From an uncultured Sutterella sp. (GTDB lineage Bacteria > Pseudomonadota > Gammaproteobacteria > Burkholderiales > Burkholderiaceae_F), in NCBI GenBank assembly GCA_900552545.1, contig USAL01000045.1:1-14055 (forward strand): DNA of 14,055 nt, read 5' to 3'. Below are positions 1 to 8,000 of the stretch, in pieces. How positions within the stretch are numbered: the first letter of the stretch is position 1; each line of letters starts with the position of its first letter. The translations under genes were made by a program, and so were the position numbers. The notes under the pieces were generated by a model. The model made no database searches. It was not told the origin of the DNA and worked only from the letters and a program-made list of their open reading frames with translations.

Positions 1-1116
1 AGAGGGTGACCATCGAGCGCTTCAAGCAAATCAAGGACGTCGTCTTTGACCTTTCAGCAACGCGCGACTATCCATTCAACCGCGATGCCCTGACGGAAGA
101 CGGACGATTGGTGAGGACGGCATTGATCTGCGGCCGCAATGGATCGGGAAAGACCGATCTTGGTCTGGCGCTGATGGATCCGACGCTGCACCTCACGGAC
201 AACGTCAAAGACTTTTCGTTGTACAAATACTACCTCAATGTCGATTCGCAAACCCGCAGTGCGAAATTTTCCTTTGAGTTCTCGTGCGGTGCTGATGCCT
301 GTCGGTATGAGTATGTCAAGCACGGCCCGATGCCTGCCTTGCCGAGAGGCAACTCATCAACGGCGAAGTCGTCTTTGAAGTCGACAAGGGCAAGGGCCTC
401 TGTACGGCGCTGGGTGCCGGGCGATATGGGTTTTCGACGCTGCGGCTAGGAAACTTCAGTTTTTCTCTCTTCAAATACATTTGTTCTAACGCAGGGCTTG
501 ACGAGGACAATCCGGTCTATGCCGTCATGAAGTTTGTCCGCGGCATGCGGTATCTCAGGTGCGTTGATGCCGGAGGCGGCTTTGTCGGCCTGAGCAATGC
601 GATCGACTCGAACTGGATGGGCTATATCGTTGAAAATGACTCTTGAAGGAGCTTGAAGCCTTCCTGCATGAAGGCGGCCTGAACGAGGTCCTGGAGGCGA
701 GTCTCAACGGGGACTATCAAAATGCCAGGATTCTGTTGAAGAGGAAGGAGCAGGGTCTTGCGGTCGATGAGACGGGCTCGAGTGGAACCGTGGCCTTGAT
801 GCTTCTGTTTTATTGGATGAAGCGCCTTGACGGGGCGTCGTTTGTTTTCGTCGACGACTTTGATGCTTTCTATCGCCCTGAGTTGGCAGAGTTCGTTTAT
901 AGGAAGTTCAAGGCTCTCGGCAGGGGCGATCGAATTCAGTGTGTTCTGACGACGCATCGCAGCCGTTTCCTATCCAATCGAATGAATCGCCCCGATTGCT
1001 GCTACGTCGTGACGCCTGAAGGAATTTCATCGCTCCCTGGGCTGACCACGCGGGAGATCAGGGAAGAAAATGACGTCGAGCAGCTCTATCTTTCCAACGC
1101 CTTCGGAGTGATGTGA
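1..1116 (+). pseudogene. AAA/ABC-type ATPase (AAA15-like), frameshifted, 5' end outside window
   Basis: This is a broken ATPase gene read in three successive frames. The first frame (GTG at 6, stop at 449) holds the Walker A motif GRNGSGKT (132-155). The second, from about 338 to a TGA at 644-646, continues with LAERQLINGEVVFEVDKG. The third, from about 640 to 1116, holds an ABC-signature-like SSGT (778-789), a Walker B-like FVFVDDFDAF (841-870) and a switch histidine in TTHRS (955-957). Each change fits loss of one base: the first lies between 311 and about 345, the second within 640-646, where restoring one T gives DSLKELEAF. Motif order resembles the AAA15/COG1106 ATPases, which are often orphan or defence-associated; that assignment is by family resemblance. 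The usual Walker B glutamate is aspartate. The GTG at 6 is preceded immediately by AGAGG with no proper spacing, so the true start probably lies upstream. Restored length from the GTG would be about 370 residues. No partner gene follows. Confidence 0.75.
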
Positions 1117-1141
1117 CGGCGTTGCGTTCGGTAGCAACAGG

Positions 1142-1175
1142 AAGCCCGGTACGAAGGGCCGGCTTACCTTTTTTT
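1142..1175 (+). terminator. Putative Rho-independent terminator after the ATPase pseudogene
   Basis: The arm AAGCCCGG (1142-1149) can pair with CCGGCTT (1159-1165) with one bulged C. The hairpin is followed after three bases by a run of seven T (1169-1175). It lies 26 bases past the ATPase stop codon, where a terminator is expected. Confidence 0.55.
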
Positions 1176-1223
1176 GGGCATCTTCAAACTCCATTTTCCA
1201 TAGCGGCGGCTGGTCGTTTCGGG

Positions 1224-1244
1224 GCTAAGCGAGCGTTCCTTAGC
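1224..1244. repeat. Inverted repeat GCTAAG/CTTAGC
   Basis: GCTAAG (1224-1229) and CTTAGC (1239-1244) form a perfect 6-bp inverted repeat around a 9-base spacer. It lies in the 275-base gap between the ATPase pseudogene and the flavocytochrome gene. No T-run follows, so a regulatory or mRNA-leader role is likelier than termination; this is a weak call. Confidence 0.3.
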
Positions 1245-1253
1245 GCCGACGGC

Positions 1254-1268
1254 TGATAAGTCCTATCA
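1254..1268. promoter_or_regulatory. Operator-like palindrome upstream of the flavocytochrome gene
   Basis: TGATAAGTCCTATCA has perfect 5-bp arms (TGATA/TATCA) around AGTCC. It lies 124 bases upstream of the flavocytochrome ATG, in a gap with no gene. Size and symmetry suit a dimeric transcription factor, but no regulator gene is in the window and the strict LysR T-N11-A spacing is not met. Confidence 0.28.
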
Positions 1269-1379
1269 TCCTTTGAAGGAAAAAGGAAACGCGTTTTGCC
1301 GATGCAAGCGCGCGTCTCGCAATTGATGGCGTTGCGGTCCGATTGGATTTTTTCCAAAAGATCTTGGCCGAGAACGCAA

Positions 1380-1385
1380 AGGAGG
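1380..1385 (+). promoter_or_regulatory. Strong ribosome binding site for the flavocytochrome ORF
   Basis: AGGAGG sits six bases before the ATG at 1392. This near-perfect Shine-Dalgarno sequence decides the original start of the flavocytochrome gene. By contrast, no such site precedes the GTG at 1632. Confidence 0.75.
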
Positions 1386-1391
1386 GCGAAG

Positions 1392-3254
1392 ATGCAGATC
1401 AGAGGAAATCAAGCGGACAAGGCGCACCGTACGCCGGCAGGCGGTCTGGCGTTGATTCTCACGACTCTGGCCGCAGCCCTTTGTCTCGCGCCTGGCGCGG
1501 CCGCAGGTGCTTCCATGTAGGATGTCTCGGCGCGTGAGATTTACTCAAGCGGCGCCGCGGGAGACTACCTTGCAGGCTGGCACGTCAAGCAGAAGATTGC
1601 GACCTGTGAGTCCTGTCATCCGAGCGCAGCGGTGAGTGATGGCGAAAGCGAAATCGACAAATCCTGCATTTCGTGCCACGGAACCTATGCCTCGCTCGGC
1701 GAAAGGGATAGGAAGGCCGGACGTGAAATTTCGGCTCATGCCGGCCACCTCTCAATCGATTCCTGCACGACGTGTCATGGCGGGCACGAGGCTTCCTTTG
1801 CCTACTGCAACAATTGCCACATCTTCAAGATGGACATGAAGTTCGGACGGCAGAAGATTCCGTATGTGCCTGCGGATCTTTCAAAGTATCTCGACGCCCA
1901 ACCCAATCGTGTTGAAAGTGCCGATGTGGTGATCGTGGGTGGTGGCGGCGCCGGCATGGCCGCGGCTATTGAGGCGCGAAAACTCGGCCTGCGCACCGTC
2001 ATTCTCGAAAAGATGCCGATTCTGGGCGGCAGTTCGCTTCTGTCGCCGGGCGGCATGAACGTGGCGGGAAGCGCCCAGCAGAAGGCTGCCGGCATCAAGG
2101 ATTCGATAGAGCTCTTTGTGAAGGACACTCTGCACGTCGGCAAGGGGGTCAATGACAAGGCGCTTGTCGAGGTGCTCGCACGCGAGAGCAATGCCGCGCT
2201 TGAGTGGATTGAAGGTCTGGGCGCCAAACTCGACCTCGACAAGGGTGTCTACGGAGGCTGTTCGGCCGCACGAATGCTCTACACCAAGACGGGCGGAATC
2301 GGCCGTTACATGGTCTCCGTCATGCGTCCTGCACTGATGAATTCGGGTGCCGACGTGCGGGTCAATTCGCAGGTCGTGCGCATCAACAAGGATAAAAACG
2401 GACGCGCCACCGGCGTTCTTGTCAAGGGCAAGAACACGGGCTTGTATCAAATCGATGCCAAGGCCGTCGTCATCACGGCCGGCAGTTACGCCAACAACGG
2501 AGCGCTTGTTGCCAAATACCATCCTGATTTCTTCGGCATGGTGACGTCGGCGCAGCCGGGCAGCCATGGTGACGGCATTTACCTTGCGCAGAATCTCGGT
2601 GCTCAGGTTGTGCACCTTGATCGCGTGCAGGTGCACCCCAACATTGCTGCCGGCACGAGCATCATGATCACGCTTGCCATGCGTACGAACGGTGGCATTC
2701 TCGTCAACAAGGACGGCGTGCGTTTTTATAACGACAACGCTCCGCGCAATGAACTCGGCGCGGCCATGCTCAAGCAGCCTGCGCAGAAGGTTTGGCTGAT
2801 CTATGACGACGCCGTTGCCGCCAAGCGAGCCAAGGTGCACGAGGGCTACGTGCGGCTGGGCTTTGTGACCGAAGCGCCTGATGCAAAGACGCTTGCGCAA
2901 AAGCTGGGCCTTCCGGTGGAAAACTTCACCAAGGAAATGGCCAAATATGCATCCTTCGTGAAGGCGGGCAAGGATGCCGACTTCGGCCGCAAGGAGCTCC
3001 CGGAGCCTTTGACCAACGGCAAGCTTTATGCGATTGAAGTCATCCCGGCCATCGGCGGTACGCTCGGCGGGCTTAAGACCGACACGCACACGCGCGTTCT
3101 CAATGCCGAGGGCAAGCCCATCGAGGGACTTTTTGCCGCCGGTGAGGTTGTCGGCGGTTGGCACGGTGAGGATCGCTACGGCGGCAATGCCGTGACGGGA
3201 AACATCGTCTTCGGCCGAATGGCGGCGCAGGAAGCCGCCAAGCTGGTGAAGTAA
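1392..3254 (+). pseudogene. Tetraheme flavocytochrome c, fumarate-reductase-like, with in-frame amber stop
   Basis: The intact gene would encode a periplasmic FAD enzyme fused to a four-haem electron-input domain, like Shewanella FccA. From the ATG at 1392 come a Sec-type signal peptide (hydrophobic stretch LALILTTLAAALCLAPGAAA), a TAG at 1518-1520, then, in the same frame, CESCH (1605-1619), CISCH (1665-1679), CTTCH (1764-1778) and CNNCH (1806-1820). A Rossmann GGGGAG starts the flavin domain, which ends at 3254 with no further stop. The remaining open frame from GTG 1632 lacks the signal peptide and first haem, and haem c is attached in the periplasm, so a product from there should be inactive. 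Active-site equivalents of FccA His365 (HPN, His at 2634), Arg402 (2745-2747) and Arg544 (3174-3176) are present, but HHTMGG is replaced by GGTLGG, so the substrate is probably not fumarate. Read through, it would be about 620 residues. Recent nonsense mutation, suppressed codon and sequencing error all remain possible. Confidence 0.8.
1518..1520 (+). other. In-frame TAG interrupting the flavocytochrome gene
   Basis: The codon follows ATG (1515-1517) and precedes GAT GTC TCG, all in the frame shared by the signal peptide (1392) and the flavin domain. It falls just after the signal peptide region. No ATG occurs in frame between it and 1632. Confidence 0.85.
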
Positions 3255-3306
3255 GAAGAACAGCCGCAGCATTTCGTTGCGACATGGGGTTTCAAAGAGA
3301 AAGCAG

Positions 3307-3330
3307 TTGCGCACTCGCGTGATTGCGCAA
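3307..3330. repeat. Inverted repeat TTGCGCA/TGCGCAA
   Basis: TTGCGCA (3307-3313) and TGCGCAA (3324-3330) are perfect 7-bp inverted arms around a 10-base spacer. They begin 52 bases after the flavocytochrome stop. Spacing resembles an operator, but no role is shown. Confidence 0.3.
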
Positions 3331-3337
3331 GACTTCG

Positions 3338-3361
3338 GAGGCGGCAGGGACATGCCGCCTC
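3338..3361 (+). repeat. Perfect 9-bp hairpin GAGGCGGCA/TGCCGCCTC
   Basis: Arms at 3338-3346 and 3353-3361 pair perfectly around a 6-base loop. This GC-rich hairpin follows the flavocytochrome gene but has no T-run, so it could be a Rho-assisted 3' end structure rather than an intrinsic terminator. Confidence 0.45.
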
Positions 3362-3473
3362 TGGAGGCGTACAGCTTTCAAAAAGAGCGGCGCTTCTTCG
3401 GGTGAAAGCTTATGGCTCTCTTTCGATGGGGAGCTATTGCCCGACGGGCTACTCGCTCGCGCGCCGCATCCCT

Positions 3474-3479
3474 TAGAAT
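3474..3479 (+). promoter_or_regulatory. Possible -10 element for miaB
   Basis: TAGAAT matches the sigma-70 -10 consensus at five of six bases and lies about 100 bases before the miaB start. No good -35 is visible at the usual distance, so this is weak. If real, the transcript would begin near 3486 and carry the two hairpins at 3495-3544 in its leader. Confidence 0.28.
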
Positions 3480-3494
3480 TGCGCCTTCTTTTTC

Positions 3495-3544
3495 GGACTG
3501 CAAGAGCTTGCGGTCCCCCGCACGATTCATTACGTTTCGTGCGG
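3495..3544 (+). repeat. Two adjacent hairpins in the miaB leader
   Basis: GGACTGCAAG (3495-3504) pairs with CTTGCGGTCC (3507-3516) with one T-G wobble and a tight loop. One base later CCGCACGA (3518-3525) pairs perfectly with TCGTGCGG (3537-3544) around an 11-base loop. Neither is followed by a T-run. They end 38 bases before the miaB start codon. Confidence 0.45.
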
Positions 3545-3582
3545 CATTACTGCATCAACATTTCTGCCAACGGATATAAACC

Positions 3583-4938
<1,356 letters not shown>

Positions 4939-4942
4939 AAAC

Positions 4943-6058
4943 ATGACTGAAACAACGAAAGTTCTGCAGTTTGCCTTTGACTGCACCAGCGGCGAGCTTG
5001 CCGCGCTGGTCGGGCCGCTCGATGAAAACCTGCGGCAGATCGAGCATGCCTTCGAGGCGAAGATCACCCGCAGGGGCGCGCACTTCCGTCTCGAGGGACC
5101 GCAGGCGCGCCAAGCCATCAATGTGCTTGAGATGCTTGCCGTGCGCGTGCATGCGGGCGAAGAGATCACGATCAACGACGTGCAGATGAGCGTGATCGGC
5201 GAGCAGACGGGCGCTGCGGCCGAAGGCGACGATGCCGTCTTTGCCCTCAGAACGCGCCGCAGCGGCCTGCAGCCGCGCACGCCGGGCCAGAAGCGCTACT
5301 TGTCGGCAATCATGAACACCGACGTCACGTTCGGCGTCGGGCCCGCCGGCACGGGCAAGACGTACCTTGCCGTCGCCGCGGCGGTCGACGCCTACGAGCG
5401 CGACGCCGTCGAGCGCATCATTCTGACGCGCCCCGCGATCGAAGCGGGCGAGCGTCTGGGCTTTCTGCCCGGCGATCTGGTGCAGAAGGTTGATCCCTAT
5501 CTGCGGCCTTTGTACGACGCGCTTTTTGACCTCTTCGGCTTTGAAAAGACGCAGCGCCTCATTGAAAAGCAGATCATCGAGATCGCACCGTTGGCGTTCA
5601 TGCGCGGCAGAACGCTCAACAACGCCTTCGTCATTCTCGACGAGGCGCAGAACACGACGATTGAGCAGATGAAGATGTTCCTCACCCGCATCGGCTTCGG
5701 CACCCGGGCGGTGATCACGGGCGACGCAACGCAGATCGACCTGCCGCGGGGAGTGGCAAGCGGTCTGAAGCACGCCTGCAATGTCCTTGAGGGCGTGCGC
5801 GGCATCTCCATCGTTCACTTCACAACCGACGACGTGGTGCGCCATCCGCTCGTGGGAGCCATCGTGCGGGCCTACGAGGCCTGGGATGCGGCGCACGCTG
5901 GCGAAAAGGATGGCGAGCGCGGGCATGCGTCGCGCGGCCGCCACGCAGAGCGCGACCGCCGCCGCGTGCGGAGAGCTGAAAGCGCCGAAAGCACTGAAAG
6001 CGCCTCCGTCGAAGACCATCATCCGATCGCCGACGGCGACCAAGGAGATGCATCATGA
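4943..6058 (+). CDS. phoH: PhoH family ATPase (PhoL-like)
   Basis: This is a cytoplasmic P-loop NTPase of the PhoH family. Its biochemical role is poorly defined, but it is repeatedly found next to ybeY and is linked to RNA metabolism. The 371-residue product has an N-terminal region of about 115 residues, then Walker A GPAGTGKT (Lys139), the family motif TRPAIEAGERLGFLPGDL and Walker B ILDEAQ (Asp233, Glu234). The ATG at 4943 is preferred over an upstream in-frame start near 4901, which would lie inside miaB and add 14 residues not typical of the family. It has no clear Shine-Dalgarno site, so coupling to miaB four bases upstream is likely. The last 55 or so residues are a charged low-complexity tail rich in Arg, Glu, Ser and Ala, containing a threefold 9-base repeat; the tail is longer than usual. 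The stop overlaps the ybeY start. Confidence 0.94.
   Translation: MTETTKVLQFAFDCTSGELAALVGPLDENLRQIEHAFEAKITRRGAHFRLEGPQARQAINVLEMLAVRVHAGEEITINDVQMSVIGEQTGAAAEGDDAVFALRTRRSGLQPRTPGQKRYLSAIMNTDVTFGVGPAGTGKTYLAVAAAVDAYERDAVERIILTRPAIEAGERLGFLPGDLVQKVDPYLRPLYDALFDLFGFEKTQRLIEKQIIEIAPLAFMRGRTLNNAFVILDEAQNTTIEQMKMFLTRIGFGTRAVITGDATQIDLPRGVASGLKHACNVLEGVRGISIVHFTTDDVVRHPLVGAIVRAYEAWDAAHAGEKDGERGHASRGRHAERDRRRVRRAESAESTESASVEDHHPIADGDQGDAS
5975..6001 (+). repeat. Three tandem 9-bp repeats in the phoH tail
   Basis: GCTGAAAGC, GCCGAAAGC and ACTGAAAGC follow each other in frame and encode AES, AES and TES. They lie in the low-complexity C-terminal tail of PhoH and could vary in copy number by slippage without changing the frame. 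Confidence 0.7.
6042..6047 (+). promoter_or_regulatory. Ribosome binding site fixing the ybeY start
   Basis: AAGGAG lies seven bases before the ATG at 6055. It supports the long YbeY form, including its extra N-terminal region, over any internal start. Confidence 0.65.
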
Positions 6059-6735
6059 CACCGACCAAGAAGACGACCGAGGAAATGTTTGATCCCACAA
6101 CGACCCCCGAGCCTGAGGATGCCGTCGGCGAAGCAGCTGTTGGCGAGCCTGTTGCGGCTTCGCCCGAGCGTCCCGCGTCTGCGGCAGATCTTGCCGCGGA
6201 GGAGCGCCGCATTCTGGAGAGCTTCGTCGAGTCCGAGGACGACGGCGATCTTGTTTCGCACCGGCGCACGAAGAAAGCCACCAAGCCCGAGCTTGACGTC
6301 ACCTTCGAGCGCGGCGAGGGGGTGGCGCAGCGTCTGCCCTCGCGGCGCGTCATGAAGCTCTGGATGCAGTCGGCCCTGGAGCTTCCGGGCGAAGTCACCG
6401 TGCGCTTTGCCAATTCCGAAGAAGCGCGCGAGCTCAACAAGACCTATCGCGGCAAGGACTACGCCACGAACGTGCTCACCTTCGACTACTCCCACGAGCC
6501 GGTCGTGCGCGCCGACATCGTGATCTGCCTTGACGTGGTCGAAAAGGAAGCACGCGAGCAGTTCAAGCGGTTTTACGCGCACCTCGCGCACCTGCTGATT
6601 CACGGCGTGCTGCACGCCCAGGGGTGGGATCACGAAACCGACGAGGAGGCCGAGGCGATGGAGGCGCGCGAAGCCGAGATCATGATGCAGCTCGGGTTTG
6701 AAAACCCCTACTACGATCCGGCAAAGCGCCACTAA
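6055..6735 (+). CDS. ybeY: Endoribonuclease YbeY with N-terminal extension
   Basis: YbeY is a zinc-dependent single-strand endoribonuclease needed for 16S rRNA 3' maturation and ribosome quality control. The zinc site HxxxHxxxxxH is seen at His183, His187 and His193, within HGVLHAQGWDH. The upstream core includes RGKDYATNVLTFDY, also typical. The product is 226 residues against about 155 in E. coli. The family core begins near residue 78, so the first 77 or so residues are an acidic, Glu/Pro/Ala-rich extension with no recognised domain. The start is well supported: AAGGAG precedes it by seven bases and the ATG overlaps the phoH stop as ATGA (6055-6058), which implies translational coupling. 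An internal ATG at 6085 has a poorer site. A strong hairpin follows 51 bases after the stop, so this is probably the last gene of the miaB operon. Confidence 0.95.
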   Translation: MTPTKKTTEEMFDPTTTPEPEDAVGEAAVGEPVAASPERPASAADLAAEERRILESFVESEDDGDLVSHRRTKKATKPELDVTFERGEGVAQRLPSRRVMKLWMQSALELPGEVTVRFANSEEARELNKTYRGKDYATNVLTFDYSHEPVVRADIVICLDVVEKEAREQFKRFYAHLAHLLIHGVLHAQGWDHETDEEAEAMEAREAEIMMQLGFENPYYDPAKRH

Positions 6736-6786
6736 GAGTCCTCCAAGCGCTTTTGAAGACGCTCCGCCGCCAAGGCCGAGCCCCAG

Positions 6787-6830
6787 GCGCGCCTTTTTAG
6801 GTTGCCATTGTGCGACCTGGAAAGGCGCGC
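6787..6830 (+). terminator. Long 19-bp hairpin after ybeY, probable terminator
   Basis: Positions 6787-6805 pair with 6812-6830 without a break, using three G-U wobbles, around the loop CATTGT. The base of the stem is GCGCGCCTTT against AAAGGCGCGC, and one more A-T pair (6785/6832) is possible across a wobble. The stem is followed by TTCGTTTTA, an imperfect U-tract. Position suits termination of miaB-phoH-ybeY; a regulatory or processing structure is an alternative. Confidence 0.6.
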
Positions 6831-6876
6831 TTCGTTTTATGGGGCCGTCAGCAAAGCGCACGGCGCGCGCAATTTT

Positions 6877-6885
6877 TGCTATTCT
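6877..6885 (+). promoter_or_regulatory. Possible extended -10 promoter for corC-lnt
   Basis: TGCTATTCT fits an extended -10 element (TGn followed by TATTCT, four of six consensus bases). It lies after the hairpin that closes the previous operon and 53 bases before the corC ATG. No -35 match is seen. A TTGACA at 6894-6899 nearby lacks a good -10 partner. Confidence 0.33.
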
Positions 6886-6937
6886 CAAAAGACTTGACAC
6901 GAAATTACCGGCACGAATCCAATTGCTGCCGGCACTT

Positions 6938-7882
6938 ATGCAAGACCAACCACACAGTTCGAACGAATCCGCCGACGCCGATCGGCAAACAGAAAAGCAA
7001 GGCTTCTTCACTCGCCTTTTCTCCGTCTTTCACAAGGACCCCACCACCCGCGAGGAGTTCACCGAGGCGCTGCACCGCGCCTACGGGCAGAAGCTTTTTG
7101 ATGCAGAAGCGCTCAACATGATGGAGGGCGCGCTCGAGGTGGGGCAGCTGTGCGCGGCCGACCTGATGGTGCCGCGAGCCCAGATCGAAGCCATCGACAT
7201 CAGCGAGCCGCGCGAGGCGTGGCTCTCGAAGGTGATCGCCCGCGGCCATTCGCGCTTTCCGGTGATCGAAGGCGACATGGACGTCGTCAAGGGCATCCTG
7301 CACGCCAAGGATCTTCTGCGCCTTTTCATCGATCCCAACTACGACGTGCGTGCGCATCTGCGTCCTGCGCGCTTTATTCCCGAAACCCAGCCCTTGAACG
7401 TCGTGCTGCGCGACTTTCGCGCCACCCGCAACCACATGGCGCTCGTGATCGACGAGTTCGGCTCCATTTCCGGACTGATCACGATCGAGGATGTCATCGA
7501 GCAGGTCGTGGGCGAGATCGACGACGAGTTCGACAGCGTCAATCCCGACAAGGACAACATCACCGTCGTCGATCCCGAGCACTGGCGCGTCAAGGCCGAG
7601 ACGTACCTTGACCAGTTCAACGAATTTTTCGGCGTCGAGCTTCAGGATCAATACTGTGAGACGGTGGGCGGCATGGTGACCGACCGCTTCGAGCACGTGC
7701 CGCACCGCGGCGAAACGATTGAAATCGACGGCTTTCGCTTCAAGGTGCTCACGGCCGACGAACGTCAGGCGCATCTCTTCCTGGTCGAAAAGCTCGTCTC
7801 GGCGGCTGCGCCCGAAGCTTCGGACAATACCCGTGAGGCGCGGTCGACGACCGCTGCCGGCGGCAAGAAGGACGCGCAATAA
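6938..7882 (+). CDS. corC: CorC/HlyC family CBS-domain transporter-associated protein
   Basis: CorC-type proteins have paired CBS domains and a C-terminal CorC/HlyC domain and are associated with magnesium and cobalt efflux; no membrane segment is expected in this short form and none is seen. The 314-residue product has the usual order: entry segment with MVPRAQIEAID, first CBS region with HSRFPVIEGDMDVVKGILHA, second CBS with MALVIDEFGSISGLITIEDV, then an acidic linker and the C-terminal domain near ETVGGMVTDRF. A longer reading frame opens at 6698 inside ybeY, but the ATG at 6938 matches the family start and lies downstream of the hairpin and possible promoter. The Shine-Dalgarno site is poor. 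The last 25 or so residues are a variable Ala/Thr/Lys tail, and the sequence immediately after the stop continues as an in-frame repeat. Neighbours corC-lnt are conserved in many proteobacteria. Confidence 0.93.
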   Translation: MQDQPHSSNESADADRQTEKQGFFTRLFSVFHKDPTTREEFTEALHRAYGQKLFDAEALNMMEGALEVGQLCAADLMVPRAQIEAIDISEPREAWLSKVIARGHSRFPVIEGDMDVVKGILHAKDLLRLFIDPNYDVRAHLRPARFIPETQPLNVVLRDFRATRNHMALVIDEFGSISGLITIEDVIEQVVGEIDDEFDSVNPDKDNITVVDPEHWRVKAETYLDQFNEFFGVELQDQYCETVGGMVTDRFEHVPHRGETIEIDGFRFKVLTADERQAHLFLVEKLVSAAAPEASDNTREARSTTAAGGKKDAQ

Positions 7883-7888
7883 GGCGCC

Positions 7889-7936
7889 GACCAAAGCATT
7901 GACCAAAGTCCCGACCAAAGTACTGACAAACACGGA
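7889..7936 (+). repeat. 12-bp tandem repeats just after the corC stop
   Basis: GACCAAAGCATT, GACCAAAGTCCC and GACCAAAGTACT (7889-7924) are three 12-base units sharing GACCAAAG, followed by a degenerate unit GACAAACACGGA. They begin six bases past the corC stop and lie in the corC frame, where they would read DQSI, DQSP, DQST. Confidence 0.7.
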
Positions 7937-8000
7937 CTAAGGGCCGGGGCGCGGCGTCCTTGCAGCATCCATTCGGATCTTTTTTGAAAAGGATTTTCCC

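Larger units (their letters stand above)
3255..3582. other. 328-base intergenic region between the flavocytochrome gene and miaB
   Basis: No convincing gene is visible. The stretch holds five inverted repeats and a possible -10 element, listed separately where clear. A weak near-palindrome, GCCCGACGGGC, lies near 3438-3448. No hairpin followed by a T-run is evident as a terminator for the flavocytochrome gene. Confidence 0.6.

Noticed and set aside
311..646. Programmed frameshifting in the ATPase gene
   Set aside because: No slippery heptamer or downstream structure is seen at either site, and two shifts would be needed.
1296..1520. 74-residue frame ending at the TAG
   Set aside because: Its useful part is the flavocytochrome signal peptide starting at 1392; the preceding residues lack a ribosome binding site.
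1881..3353. 490-codon open frame on the minus strand opposite the flavocytochrome gene
   Set aside because: It lies antisense to a gene with clear motifs, is rich in His/Arg/Leu as expected for a GC-rich shadow frame, and shows no domain.
6698..6937. N-terminal extension of CorC starting inside ybeY
   Set aside because: It runs through the long hairpin and possible promoter; the family start matches the ATG at 6938.
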